Origin: Acidimicrobiia bacterium
Lineage (GTDB): Bacteria > Actinomycetota > Acidimicrobiia > Spongiisociales > UBA5794
Reading direction: 5' to 3'
Length of the DNA: 5,912 nt
Assembly: GCA_013695075.1 (NCBI GenBank)
Contig: JACDBE010000136.1
Coordinates: forward strand, 1-5,912
Of the stretch, positions 1 through 5,749 are shown one piece after another. Every line of letters begins with the position of its first letter. Position 1 is the first letter of the stretch. The notes below the pieces were generated by a model. The model worked only from the letters and a program-made list of their open reading frames with translations. It made no database searches and was not told where the DNA came from. The translations under genes were made by a program, and so were the position numbers.

Positions 1-1
1 G

Positions 2-247
2 CCCCCGCCACCGCCCGACTGGTGGTCGATCCGCACCGCGCTCCCCACCGGCACCGCCATCGGCGACCGGGTGCGGCTGATCGCCACCGAGCCCGCCCTC
101 GACGTCGTCGGTGTGGTGAGCGGGCTACCCGCCCCGTCGGTGCTCGGTGGCGAGAGCGAGGGGATGGTGGCGGTGCCCCCGGAGGCCGCCCCGGCCGTCG
201 CCGCCGCCGCCGTCGCCAGCACCCTCACCGTGCTGTTGGGCAGGTGA
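2..247 (+). CDS. SAF/CpaB-like protein, C-terminal part (5' end outside window)
   Basis: The frame is open from the left edge to TGA at 245-247 and gives the last 81 residues of a protein. The pattern is a Pro/Trp-rich lead, then IGDRVRLIAT, a short beta stretch (DVVGVVSG), and a C-terminal segment in which MVAVPPEAAPAV is followed by an Ala-rich helix and TLTVLLGR. The order 'G-D-x-V-x-L, then (A)VPPEAAxxVAAA, then xLTVLL' resembles the end of SAF-domain proteins of the CpaB/RcpC group. In that group the domain sits on the outer face of the membrane in Flp/Tad pilus assembly or related export. That family assignment is an inference from pattern, since the N-terminal membrane anchor and SAF core are not in the window. 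A gap of 57 bases separates it from uppP, so the two need not share a transcript. Confidence 0.55.
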   Translation, partial: PPPPPDWWSIRTALPTGTAIGDRVRLIATEPALDVVGVVSGLPAPSVLGGESEGMVAVPPEAAPAVAAAAVASTLTVLLGR

Positions 248-289
248 CCGGAGGGGCTGACGAGAGAAGGCGGTCTCGGCGGGGGTCGT

Positions 290-295
290 TAGGCT
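290..295 (+). promoter_or_regulatory. Putative -10 box for near-leaderless uppP transcript
   Basis: TAGGCT fits the TANNNT -10 consensus and ends 9 bases before the uppP ATG at 305. No purine-rich Shine-Dalgarno sequence lies in the 15 bases upstream of that ATG. Transcription from this box would begin at or a few bases before the start codon. No clear -35 hexamer is visible. The same TAGGCT hexamer recurs at 5215-5220 upstream of the S10 peptidase gene. Confidence 0.4.
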
Positions 296-304
296 CCCGC
301 CGCT

Positions 305-1066
305 ATGGGCGACGCCATCCTATGGGGCCTGATCCAAGGGCTCACCGAGTTCCTGCCGATATCTTCGAGCGGGCACCTCACCCTGGTTCCGGCGTTGCTG
401 GGGCGCGACGGCCCCGACCTGGCGACGTCGGCGGTGCTCCACATCGGAACGCTGGTGGCCGTGCTCGCCTACTACCGGCTCGAGGTGGTCGAGATGGTGC
501 GTCTCACCCCGGAGGGGAGGCGGCTCTTGCGGTTCCTGATCGTTGGAACCATCCCCGCCGGCACCATCGGGCTGCTGTTCCGGGATTTCTTCAACCGCAT
601 CAACGAGCAGCCCCGGACGGTGGCGATGCTGCTGATGGGAGCCGGCGTCATGCTCATCGTCGTGGCGCGGTTCGCCAGGGGCGACCGCCGGCGGGAAGAC
701 ATCACGATGGTCGACGCCGCGGTGATCGGATCGGCGCAGGCGGTCTCGCTGCTGCCCGGGGTCACCCGGTCGGGAACCACGATCAGCGCCGGTTTGAGTA
801 TGGGATTCGAGCGACGCCAGGCCGCCCACCTGTCATTCCTCCTCGGGATACCGGCGATCGCCGGTGCTGGGCTGATCAGCCTCTTCGATGTGTCCGCCGC
901 CGATGGAGGCGACCTCGATCTAGCTCTGCTGGTTGGTGTCTGCGTGGCTGCGGTGACCGGTTACCTCGCCATCAAGCTGCTGGTGACGCTCATCGGCAGC
1001 GTGGGGCTGGCCCCGTTCGGCGTCTACTGCGTCGCCTTCGGAGGGTTGGCGCTGCTTGTCCTCTAA
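305..1066 (+). CDS. uppP: Undecaprenyl-diphosphate phosphatase UppP (BacA)
   Basis: This integral membrane phosphatase removes one phosphate from undecaprenyl diphosphate, recycling the lipid carrier used for peptidoglycan and other wall polymers; extra activity gives bacitracin resistance. The 253 residues are close to the family norm. The first signature is at residues 11-24 (Q11xxxE15, FLPISSSGH), where E15, S21 and H24 match E21, S27 and H30 of the E. coli enzyme. Q11 replaces the first Glu, as in the known (E/Q)xxxE motif. The second signature, PGVTRSGTT, is at 151-159 with R155 matching catalytic R174. FLLGIPAIAGAG at 178-189 is also typical. Seven or eight hydrophobic segments span the chain. 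The ATG at 305 places the first motif at the correct depth and is preceded by a -10-like box rather than a Shine-Dalgarno. The gene is intact, with no frameshift. Confidence 0.97.
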   Translation: MGDAILWGLIQGLTEFLPISSSGHLTLVPALLGRDGPDLATSAVLHIGTLVAVLAYYRLEVVEMVRLTPEGRRLLRFLIVGTIPAGTIGLLFRDFFNRINEQPRTVAMLLMGAGVMLIVVARFARGDRRREDITMVDAAVIGSAQAVSLLPGVTRSGTTISAGLSMGFERRQAAHLSFLLGIPAIAGAGLISLFDVSAADGGDLDLALLVGVCVAAVTGYLAIKLLVTLIGSVGLAPFGVYCVAFGGLALLVL

Positions 1067-1080
1067 CGGGGGAAACCCGT
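1066..1080 (+). terminator. Small hairpin at the uppP stop codon (weak terminator candidate)
   Basis: ACGGG (1066-1070), loop GGAAA, CCCGT (1076-1080) form a perfect five-pair stem beginning in the last base of the uppP stop codon, followed by CGTTCTT. The stem is short and there is no clean U-tract. The bases also overlap the start of the ATPase remnant homology, so the pairing may be incidental. Confidence 0.25.
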
Positions 1081-1490
1081 CGTTCTTCCTGGCGCTGGCG
1101 CCTTCCGCCTAGCGCACCCGGCGCGGGTTCGTCGGTCGGGTGGTCCGCTTTGCGGTGCCCACCGGCGTCGCCGCGGCCGTGGCCACCTTTTTCGGCTACC
1201 TAGCCAATCGCCGAGGGGGTGTCGTTTGGAGGAGGCGAGGACCACCGCCATCGTGGTGCTGACCGCCGTCGTGCTGTCCGCTCTGTCATCGTCAGCCGGC
1301 GGTTCGTGCCGTGGAAGACGGCACTGGTGTGGGCGATGACGATGCTGACCTTCGCCGGGTTGGCCACCCCGGCGTCACGGGACTTCTCCGAGCTTGACGT
1401 GCCCCGATTGGTGGTCGTGGTGGCGGCAGTGGGGATCGTCGCGTGACTGGGGCAGTGATGGTTATCGCCCTGCGCTACGTCGGTTGGGCG
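1068..1490 (+). pseudogene. CtpE-type cation P-type ATPase, decayed C-terminal remnant
   Basis: Three reading frames in succession spell the C-terminal membrane region of a CtpE-like metal-cation P-type ATPase. Frame 1 gives NPSFFLALAPS, a TAG at 1110-1112, then GFVGRVVRFAVPTGVAAAVA and ends at TGA 1260. Frame 2 continues from about 1226 as LEEARTTAIVVLTAVVLSAL. Frame 3 runs from about 1282 to TGA 1444 and contains VSRRFVPWKTALVWAM and a SRDF segment. A fourth shift near 1443 adds TGAVMVIALRYVGW. Each shift is explained by one missing base, near 1226, 1278 and 1443. These blocks and their order match my memory of the CtpE family C-terminus (IPSFFLALAPN, GFxxRVLRFAxPxGV, LEEARTTA, then a 'PWK' helix). 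Roughly the first 650 residues, including the phosphorylation and ATP-binding domains, are absent because uppP ends immediately upstream. No functional product is expected. The last frame stays open to 1622, but nothing recognisable follows about 1490. Confidence 0.75.
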
Positions 1491-1800
1491 CGGGCGGTAC
1501 CCGAGCTGTTGCGCAACCTGCCGCCACCGTCGCCATCCGCCTGGCAGCATATGACCGAGAAGGTTCGCGCGACCTGTCGGGTTGGCGGCGGTCGTTCCCC
1601 GGCACCAGCGAGCTGCCCGTGACCCCTGCTACCAGGGGAAGCCGGGATGGCGATCCCGACGACACCCTGATCATGGACCCGGTCGGCGGCGGTCGTTGCC
1701 GCCTGCGCTCGTGACGGCGTCGACTTCTCCCCCGGAGGTGACCGACCTCGACGTGCGCCTTGAGGGCGGCCGCACCCGCACGCCTACGACACCAGGTTGC
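1491..1800. other. Gene-poor stretch between the ATPase remnant and the convergent terminator
   Basis: I recognise no gene on either strand here. Open frames exist in all directions but their translations are Arg/Pro-rich with no family pattern, as expected from GC-rich non-coding DNA. Two minor structures are visible. One is a perfect six-pair hairpin, CCCCTG (1623-1628), loop CTAC, CAGGGG (1633-1638), just after the TGA that closes the last ATPase frame. The other is a 13-base exact direct repeat, GGCGGCGGTCGTT, at 1584-1596 and 1685-1697. Confidence 0.5.
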
Positions 1801-1834
1801 GGGAGCGCGCTCCCGGATAGCGAGCGCTATCCGG
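1801..1834. terminator. Two tandem palindromes, probable bidirectional terminator
   Basis: GGGAGCGCGCTCCC (1801-1814) is a perfect 14-base palindrome. It is followed directly, sharing two bases, by arms CCGGATAGCG (1813-1822) and CGCTATCCGG (1825-1834), a perfect ten-base inverted repeat around AG. The stop codon of the minus-strand winged-helix gene (1827-1829) lies inside the second hairpin. The site sits where + and - strand blocks converge, so termination in both directions is the likely role. There is no U-tract on either side, which is common for high-GC actinobacterial terminators. The two hairpins share bases, so only one of the alternative folds can be complete at a time. Confidence 0.6.
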
Positions 1835-2970
1835 TGAGGAGCCGGACCTCGACGCTGGGGAGCGGCCGGGACCACCAGTGGTGATAGCGGCTGTAGACGA
1901 GTGGGTCGCGGTCGGCGAGCAGCAACAGCAGGGACCGGGCCTCTGCAGCCAGGGCTTCCCATACCTCCTCGCCGAGGCGACGGAAGGAGGTCGCCTCGAT
2001 CCCGCCCTCGACGGCCCGCCACACCCCGGCGACGTAGCCGTCTACCAGCAGGCTGGGCAGCACGTCGCCGTTCACCCGGGTCACGTGACTGCGGTAATCG
2101 GGGGGGATGACCCGACTCCGGTCCGCGTAGGCCAGCAGGATGCTGTCCCACATCGCCATCAGCCGGGGCGGGGCCGGGGTGTCCTCGTCGGGCCTGGCCG
2201 CCCCGGGGATGTCGTACATCGCCTTGCCGTCTGGTCCTTCCACCTGCTCCAGCTGATCGCCGAGCGCCTGCACCGCTGCCCTGACCAGCCCTCGATGCAC
2301 CATGGCGAACTGGGCCATGTCCGCCACCGACGCCGGCCCGAAACCCTCCAGGTAGCGGCGGACCAACACCTGCAAGGCGGCCACCGAGACGTCCGGATCG
2401 GCCAACGCCGGCGGGGTGAGGGCGGCCACGTAGGACGTCCGGTTGCCAAACGACCACGGCCCCCCGGTGGGGGAGCGCAACAGCGGGGCGTATTGGCGCA
2501 ACAACCACCACGCCCCGGGCAGCGCCGATGAGCCCACGAGCTCCTCGAGCCACGTCTCGCATGCGGCACCGGTGCGCGGCCGGGCGGCGTAGCCCAGGAG
2601 CTGGGAAACCAGGGCATCGGCGTCATCGACGGTGAGCCCGCTCGCCTTGAACCCGGCGGTCGTTGAACCTGGTGCGCAGCGAGGATTCCATTGCCTCCCG
2701 GAACGCTTGGTAGTCGTCGGCGTGGACGGCATGCAGCGTCATCCGCACCATGTTCGCTTTGACCACCACATAGCCGGCCAGCGCCTCGTCGAGCTCGCTG
2801 GCGTCGAAGTCGGTGAGCCGGTTCCACAGAGCCAGGTACGGCGAGGCGGGGTTCTGAGCCTGCACGGCGACCACCCGGCGCACCGCGTCGACCACGCCTA
2901 GGGACCGGCGCCCCAGCAGCATCTGGCGGCCCAGCGTGGCCCGGTTGAGCGCCGCCGCGGTGACCCTCAT
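1827..2970 (-). pseudogene. HTH_42 winged-helix protein, AlkZ-like DNA glycosylase family, one frameshift
   Basis: Two overlapping frames (2970 down to about 2653, then 2651 down to 1827) together encode a full-length 380-residue HTH_42 (winged helix DNA-binding domain-containing) protein. The first part has LNRATLGRQMLLGR, Q37-A-Q39 (VVAVQAQNP), LALWNRL at 46-52, RMTLH at 76-80 and ADDY at 84-87. The second resumes with FKASGLTVDDADALVSQLL and ends WWSRPLPSVEVRLLTG. Skipping one base in the CCC at 2652-2654 joins NDRR to FKASG seamlessly. In this family, AlkZ of Streptomyces sahachiroi and E. coli YcaQ are glycosylases that remove bulky or crosslinked alkylated bases. AlkZ uses a Gln-x-Gln catalytic motif, and here that motif is present at the same residue numbers. 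The base-excision role is inferred. The ATG at 2970 is 19 bases from the hydrolase stop, implying co-transcription. The single indel may be a true mutation or a sequence error; unmended, the gene would make only a 115-residue fragment. Confidence 0.8.
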
Positions 2971-2989
2971 GCCGGCAGGCGCTGGCCGG

Positions 2990-3874
2990 TCACGACTCCA
3001 CCCGGTTGGCCGAGCGTCCCTCGAGGAAGTCGATCAGCAGCCGGTTGACCTCCGCCGGTCGCTCCTGCTGGGTCCAGTGCCCGCAGTTGGTGATGACCTC
3101 GGTGCGCAGGTCGGGTATCCAGCGCTCCATCCCCTCGGACAGCGCCGCCGGGAGCACCGGGTCGGCATCGGCGGCGATCATCATCGTGGGTACCGTCACC
3201 GGGGCGTCGGCGTATGCGGTGGTGTCGGCCACGTTGCGGTCGATGTTGCGGTACAGGTTGAGAGGGGCGGTGATGCCACCGGCCTCGAAGGTGCCCCGGT
3301 ACACGGCGAACTCGGCGTCGGTCATGAACGGCTCCTTCGCGGCCACCCCGGCGTAGGCGCGGCGCAGCCATCGCTCCGGGTCGGCGGCGAAGCGCTCCTC
3401 GGTCTCGGTGCCCTGGAACCTGACGACGTAGCCGAACCGGTCCATGTGCCGGGAGGCGATGGTGGCGGTGGTGGGGAAACCACAGCACCAGCCCCGGTAG
3501 GGGACGTTGAGGCTGACCAGCGCTTCCACCCGCGGCGGCGCCATCACGGCCGCCGACCAGGCCACGATCGATCCCCAGTCGTGACCGACAACGGTGGCCC
3601 TTTGCAGCTGGAGGGCATCGAGCAGCCCCACCAGATCGCCGACCAGCTCGGTCAGCCGATACGCCTCCACCGGTTCCGGCCGGCTCGATCCTCCGAACCC
3701 GCGCAGGTCGTAGGCGATGGCACGGTACCCGGCGGCGGCCAGGGCAGGAACCTGGTGCCGCCACGAGTAGGCCAGCTCGGGGAACCCGTGAATGAGAACA
3801 ACAGGCTCTCCCGCCCCCTCCTCGTACACAGCGAGGTCGACCTCACCGACCCTCACGGCGCTGAACGGTTCCAT
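2990..3874 (-). CDS. Alpha/beta hydrolase, epoxide hydrolase type
   Basis: The 294-residue protein has the order of a soluble epoxide hydrolase-like alpha/beta hydrolase. HGFPE at 29-33 forms the oxyanion region. GHDWGS at 97-102 carries D99 as nucleophile, where esterases would have Ser. A cap domain follows with tyrosines Y149 (YVVRFQ) and Y208 (LNLYRN) at the positions where such enzymes hold the epoxide oxygen. D238 in DADPV is the likely acid and H266 in CGHWTQQERP the general base. The full set favours epoxide hydrolysis through an Asp ester intermediate. Haloalkane dehalogenases share Asp and His but usually have Trp where this cap has Tyr. The substrate cannot be told. There is no signal peptide, so it is cytoplasmic. 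A TACCGT box lies six bases before the ATG. It is the first gene of an apparent two-gene unit with the AlkZ-like gene. Confidence 0.9.
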   Translation of the reverse strand: MEPFSAVRVGEVDLAVYEEGAGEPVVLIHGFPELAYSWRHQVPALAAAGYRAIAYDLRGFGGSSRPEPVEAYRLTELVGDLVGLLDALQLQRATVVGHDWGSIVAWSAAVMAPPRVEALVSLNVPYRGWCCGFPTTATIASRHMDRFGYVVRFQGTETEERFAADPERWLRRAYAGVAAKEPFMTDAEFAVYRGTFEAGGITAPLNLYRNIDRNVADTTAYADAPVTVPTMMIAADADPVLPAALSEGMERWIPDLRTEVITNCGHWTQQERPAEVNRLLIDFLEGRSANRVES

Positions 3875-3880
3875 CCCGAG

Positions 3881-3886
3881 ACGGTA
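3881..3886 (-). promoter_or_regulatory. Putative -10 box for leaderless hydrolase transcript
   Basis: Read on the minus strand, TACCGT (TANNNT) is followed by six bases, CTCGGG, and then the hydrolase ATG. This spacing puts the transcription start at the start codon itself. There is no Shine-Dalgarno at a suitable distance. The methyltransferase gene has the same arrangement with the same six-base spacer. Confidence 0.45.
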
Positions 3887-3914
3887 GCCGGCCGCCGATC
3901 CCCGCCCTCGCCAA

Positions 3915-3962
3915 TTCTTAGGACCCGATCGCGCCCGACGGGGCGCGTTTCGGTCCCAAGAA
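3915..3962. terminator. Long imperfect hairpin between DUF559 gene and hydrolase gene
   Basis: The inner stem is CGCGCCC (3930-3936), loop GACG, GGGCGCG (3941-3947). Outside it, CCGA pairs with TCGG, GGA with TCC and TTCTT (3915-3919) with AAGAA (3958-3962). These helices are separated by a small internal loop, one bulged C and one A/C mismatch, giving about 19 pairs in 48 bases. It begins 8 bases past the DUF559 stop codon on the minus strand and lies upstream of the hydrolase promoter. A terminator for the DUF559/methyltransferase unit is the simplest reading. It is longer than a usual terminator, so a dispersed inverted-repeat element is an alternative. Confidence 0.6.
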
Positions 3963-3970
3963 ATGCTGGG

Positions 3971-4308
3971 TCAGGCTGCGCTGGTGCCTAGCCCGGACCG
4001 TGCCTGCAGTACGCGGGCGAGCACGGAGTCGGGATCGCCCCACACCTCGTGATCCCAGACCACCACTACCGTGAAACCGGCTTCCCGTAACGCGGCCACC
4101 CGAGCGGCCTCAGCATGGCGGCTGGTGCGCGACGAGTGATAGCGCTCGCTGTGCACCTCCACGACCAGCGGGACGACTGAATCCAGATGTCCACCCGTCC
4201 GATCCAGGCGCCTCCGCCAACGTCCACCTGGCGCCGCAGCGTGGTAATGCCGCCGCCGGCGATGATCCACTCGAAGCGCCGCTCGTTGCCACTTTCGGCG
4301 GGTCGCAT
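3971..4308 (-). pseudogene. DUF559 (nuclease-fold) protein, one frameshift, probably missing its N-terminal domain
   Basis: Two minus-strand frames join into one DUF559 domain. The first (4308 down to 4183) reads RPAESGNERRFEW, then RQVDVGGGAWIGRVDIW. The second (from 4183) gives DSVVPLVVEVHSERYHSS, RHAEAARVAALREAGFTVVV, WDHEVWGDPDSVL and ends at TGA 3971-3973. Restoring one G near 4183 yields a continuous 112-residue domain. The pattern 'GRVD, LVVEV, yHSS, AALREAGFTV, EVW.DP' is that of DUF559, a PD-(D/E)xK-like fold related to Vsr endonucleases. D40 and the Glu of VVEV are candidate metal ligands. Many actinobacterial members carry an additional N-terminal helix-turn-helix domain, about 150 to 180 residues, that is not found here. 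The 94 bases up to the methyltransferase contain no obvious part of it. The biological role of such proteins is unknown. The ATG at 4308 is simply the first Met, not an established start. Confidence 0.65.
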
Positions 4309-4402
4309 GTCATGGGACCGACGCGTTCGACTGGTTCGACGCCAAGGTGGAACGCGTCCCCAAGATCATCGCCCCCGCGGCGCGACCCACCCACCCACGT
4401 CC

Positions 4403-5146
4403 TCAGCGGCCCGGCCACCCCCACCACATCCGGGTGAGGTAGGGCATGGGAAAGGGCTCGGGCAATCCTCCCACCAGCGCCAGCGTTTCCGTGACTAGCC
4501 GCTGCTGCTCGGCCTCGTCCATCAGGGCCACGTAGCTGATCGAGCGCACTCTGGCCTCGAGGGTGCTTCGGGTCATCGGCTGCTCCCACCCGATGGTCCG
4601 CTGGCCCTCACCGTCGATGACGGTGGCCCAATCGGTCGCCTTGTACCCCGACACCCGGTGGCTGTGCCACTCCAGGATCTCGGAGAACGCAGCTACCCAC
4701 GCCGTGCGCTCGTCGCGCTCGTTGAACAGCACCGCCAGCCCGCCACCCGGAACCAGCACCCGCCGTATCTCGGCCATGGCGGCGGCGCGGTCGAACCAGT
4801 GGAACGCCTGGGCCACCGTCACCACATCGATTGAGTCGTCCGGCAGCGGCATCGCCTCGGCGGTCCCGTCGAGCACCGTCACTCCGGTAACGGTCTCGGC
4901 CAACGTGCGCCGCATGCCCTCGACCGGCTCGACGGCAACCACCTCCGCCCCGGTAACCACCAGCAGCCGGGTCAGCTTGCCGGTGCCTGCCGCCAGATCG
5001 CACACCCTCCGACCCGGCCCCACCCCCAGCTCTTCGACCAGCACCGCGACCGCCTGCGGTGGGTACCCGGGACGGCCCGCCTCGTAGTCGCCGGGAGCGA
5101 GGTCGAAGCCGGCTGTGTCGGCGAGGAGTCGGGGGTCATCGGCCAC
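4403..5146 (-). CDS. Class I SAM-dependent methyltransferase (Methyltransf_11 type)
   Basis: This 247-residue protein transfers a methyl group from S-adenosylmethionine to an unidentified substrate in the cytoplasm. Motif I is VCDLAAGTGKLT at 48-59, with D50 and the GTG turn binding SAM. E73 in AVEP ends strand 2 and should contact the ribose. DGTAEAMPLPDDSID (93-107) is the adenine-side region, followed by AQAFHWFD at 112-119 and RRVLVPGGGLAVLF at 128-141. A leading YEAGRPGYP (21-29) and the FHWFD segment are frequent in a widespread actinobacterial group of unknown specificity. UbiE-like small-molecule methylation is possible but not shown. The start is GTG at 5146, chosen because TAGGGT lies exactly six bases upstream and the protein begins shortly before the conserved region. 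The gene is intact. The DUF559 remnant is 94 bases downstream and the S10 gene is divergent from it. Confidence 0.92.
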   Translation of the reverse strand: MADDPRLLADTAGFDLAPGDYEAGRPGYPPQAVAVLVEELGVGPGRRVCDLAAGTGKLTRLLVVTGAEVVAVEPVEGMRRTLAETVTGVTVLDGTAEAMPLPDDSIDVVTVAQAFHWFDRAAAMAEIRRVLVPGGGLAVLFNERDERTAWVAAFSEILEWHSHRVSGYKATDWATVIDGEGQRTIGWEQPMTRSTLEARVRSISYVALMDEAEQQRLVTETLALVGGLPEPFPMPYLTRMWWGWPGR

Positions 5147-5152
5147 CCCACG

Positions 5153-5158
5153 ACCCTA
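5153..5158 (-). promoter_or_regulatory. Putative -10 box for leaderless methyltransferase transcript
   Basis: On the minus strand TAGGGT precedes the GTG start of the methyltransferase by six bases (CGTGGG). As with the hydrolase, this places the transcription start on the first base of the start codon, and no Shine-Dalgarno is present. It supports GTG at 5146 as the true start. Confidence 0.45.
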
Positions 5159-5214
5159 CCTCCCGGCCCCCGGTTCCCGGTCGGCCGCCGGCGAGCGGAA
5201 GCGGTGGGCGTCGG

Positions 5215-5241
5215 TAGGCTGCCGCGCCTCTGCCGAAGGGA
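5215..5241 (+). promoter_or_regulatory. -10 box and ribosome binding site of the S10 peptidase gene
   Basis: TAGGCT at 5215-5220 matches TANNNT, and GAAGGGA at 5235-5241 is a Shine-Dalgarno-like sequence five bases before GTG 5247. Together they give a short leader of about 20 bases. This ribosome binding site decides the start, since the upstream in-frame ATG at 5115 would lie inside the divergent methyltransferase gene. No -35 hexamer is evident. Confidence 0.4.
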
Positions 5242-5246
5242 CCGTA

Positions 5247-5702
5247 GTGGGCGACGACGACGCCAAGAGTGCCGCCGCCGGTAACGGCAAGGACAAGATC
5301 AACAACAAGGACAACGACAAGAACAAGGATCGGGACAAGGACAGCAAGTCGCCCGAAGTCCCGCCCCCACCGCATCACGAGGATCGGGTCTCCGAGACCA
5401 CCCACACCGTCACCATCGGGGGCAAGCGGGTGGGGTACACGGTGCGGGCTGGACACCTAGTCATCAAGGAGGAGGAGGGCAAGAAACAGGCCTCGTTCTT
5501 CTCGGTGGCCTATGTCCGCAACGGGGTTCGCGACCGCCAGCAGCGACCGGTGGTGTTCTCCTTCAACGGTGGCCCCGGGTCGTCGTCGGTGTGGCTCCAC
5601 CTCGGGGTTCTCGGTCCGCGCCGGGTGCAGCTAGGACGGCTTGGCGAGGGCGTGCCGGCGCCGGGTCGGCTGGTCGACAACGAGCACTCGCTCCTCCTGT
5701 AG
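5247..5702 (+). pseudogene. S10 serine carboxypeptidase-like protein, truncated after its first third
   Basis: From GTG 5247 the frame encodes 151 residues. Residues 14-35 are almost only Lys, Asp and Asn, followed by a Pro run (39-42). The S10-like part begins near residue 48. VTIGGKRVGYTV (55-66) and ASFFSVAYVRNGV (82-94) lead to the hallmark NGGPGSSSVWLHLGVLGPRR (107-126), and RLVDNEHSLL (141-150) ends in TAG. In family members, HSLLD is followed by 'VTDLVFIDPVGTG', then the GESY nucleophile and the Asp and His of the triad. None of these is present, so the product cannot be an active peptidase. Full-length relatives are about 450 to 550 residues. The sequence beyond the stop does not resume the family in any frame; it turns into transposase. 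The N-terminus has no signal peptide. Disruption by a mobile-element rearrangement is the likely cause, and a chimeric assembly is the alternative. Confidence 0.8.
5286..5351 (+). repeat. Low-complexity Lys/Asp/Asn coding tract
   Basis: AAGGAC and AACAAG/GACAAG units recur in a degenerate way, giving residues 14-35 of the S10-like protein, with visibly lower GC than the surrounding DNA. It encodes a highly charged, disordered stretch. On the opposite strand the same bases read as a Leu/Ser-rich pseudo-signal peptide, which is an artefact. Confidence 0.7.
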
Positions 5703-5749
5703 TGCGTCCTGATCTTGGAGTGCCGGGAAGGTGGGGTCAGGAATCGCCC

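Noticed and set aside
22..1203. Long + strand frame of 393 codons covering uppP
   Set aside because: Its translation is Arg/His/Pro-rich without family features and it overlaps the unmistakable uppP frame; it is a GC-driven shadow. Only its tail crosses the ATPase remnant, in the wrong frame.
1584..1697. 13-base direct repeat GGCGGCGGTCGTT as possible element ends or operator pair
   Set aside because: CGG-rich words recur by chance at this GC content, and there is no flanking element, inverted repeat or gene between the copies.
1462..2562. 366-codon minus-strand frame overlapping the winged-helix gene
   Set aside because: Arg/Gly-rich shadow of the real minus-strand frame and of the non-coding stretch downstream; no recognisable domain.
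2936..3991. 351-codon + strand frame opposite the hydrolase gene
   Set aside because: Antisense shadow rich in His, Arg and Gly; the minus strand carries a complete catalytic set.
4323..4342. Small hairpin (GCG, TCGA / TCGA, CGC with one bulged T) downstream of the methyltransferase
   Set aside because: Seven interrupted pairs with no U-tract; too weak to call a terminator.
4311..4440. + strand stretch reading DAFDWFDAKVERVPKIIAPA in one frame
   Set aside because: It looks protein-like for about 25 residues but has no recognisable family, no start with a ribosome binding site, and runs into the methyltransferase 3' end; probably chance.
5156..5347. Minus-strand frame beginning with a Leu/Ser-rich hydrophobic stretch that looks like a signal peptide
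   Set aside because: It is the reverse complement of the Lys/Asp/Asn low-complexity tract; the apparent signal peptide is a by-product of AAG/GAC codons.
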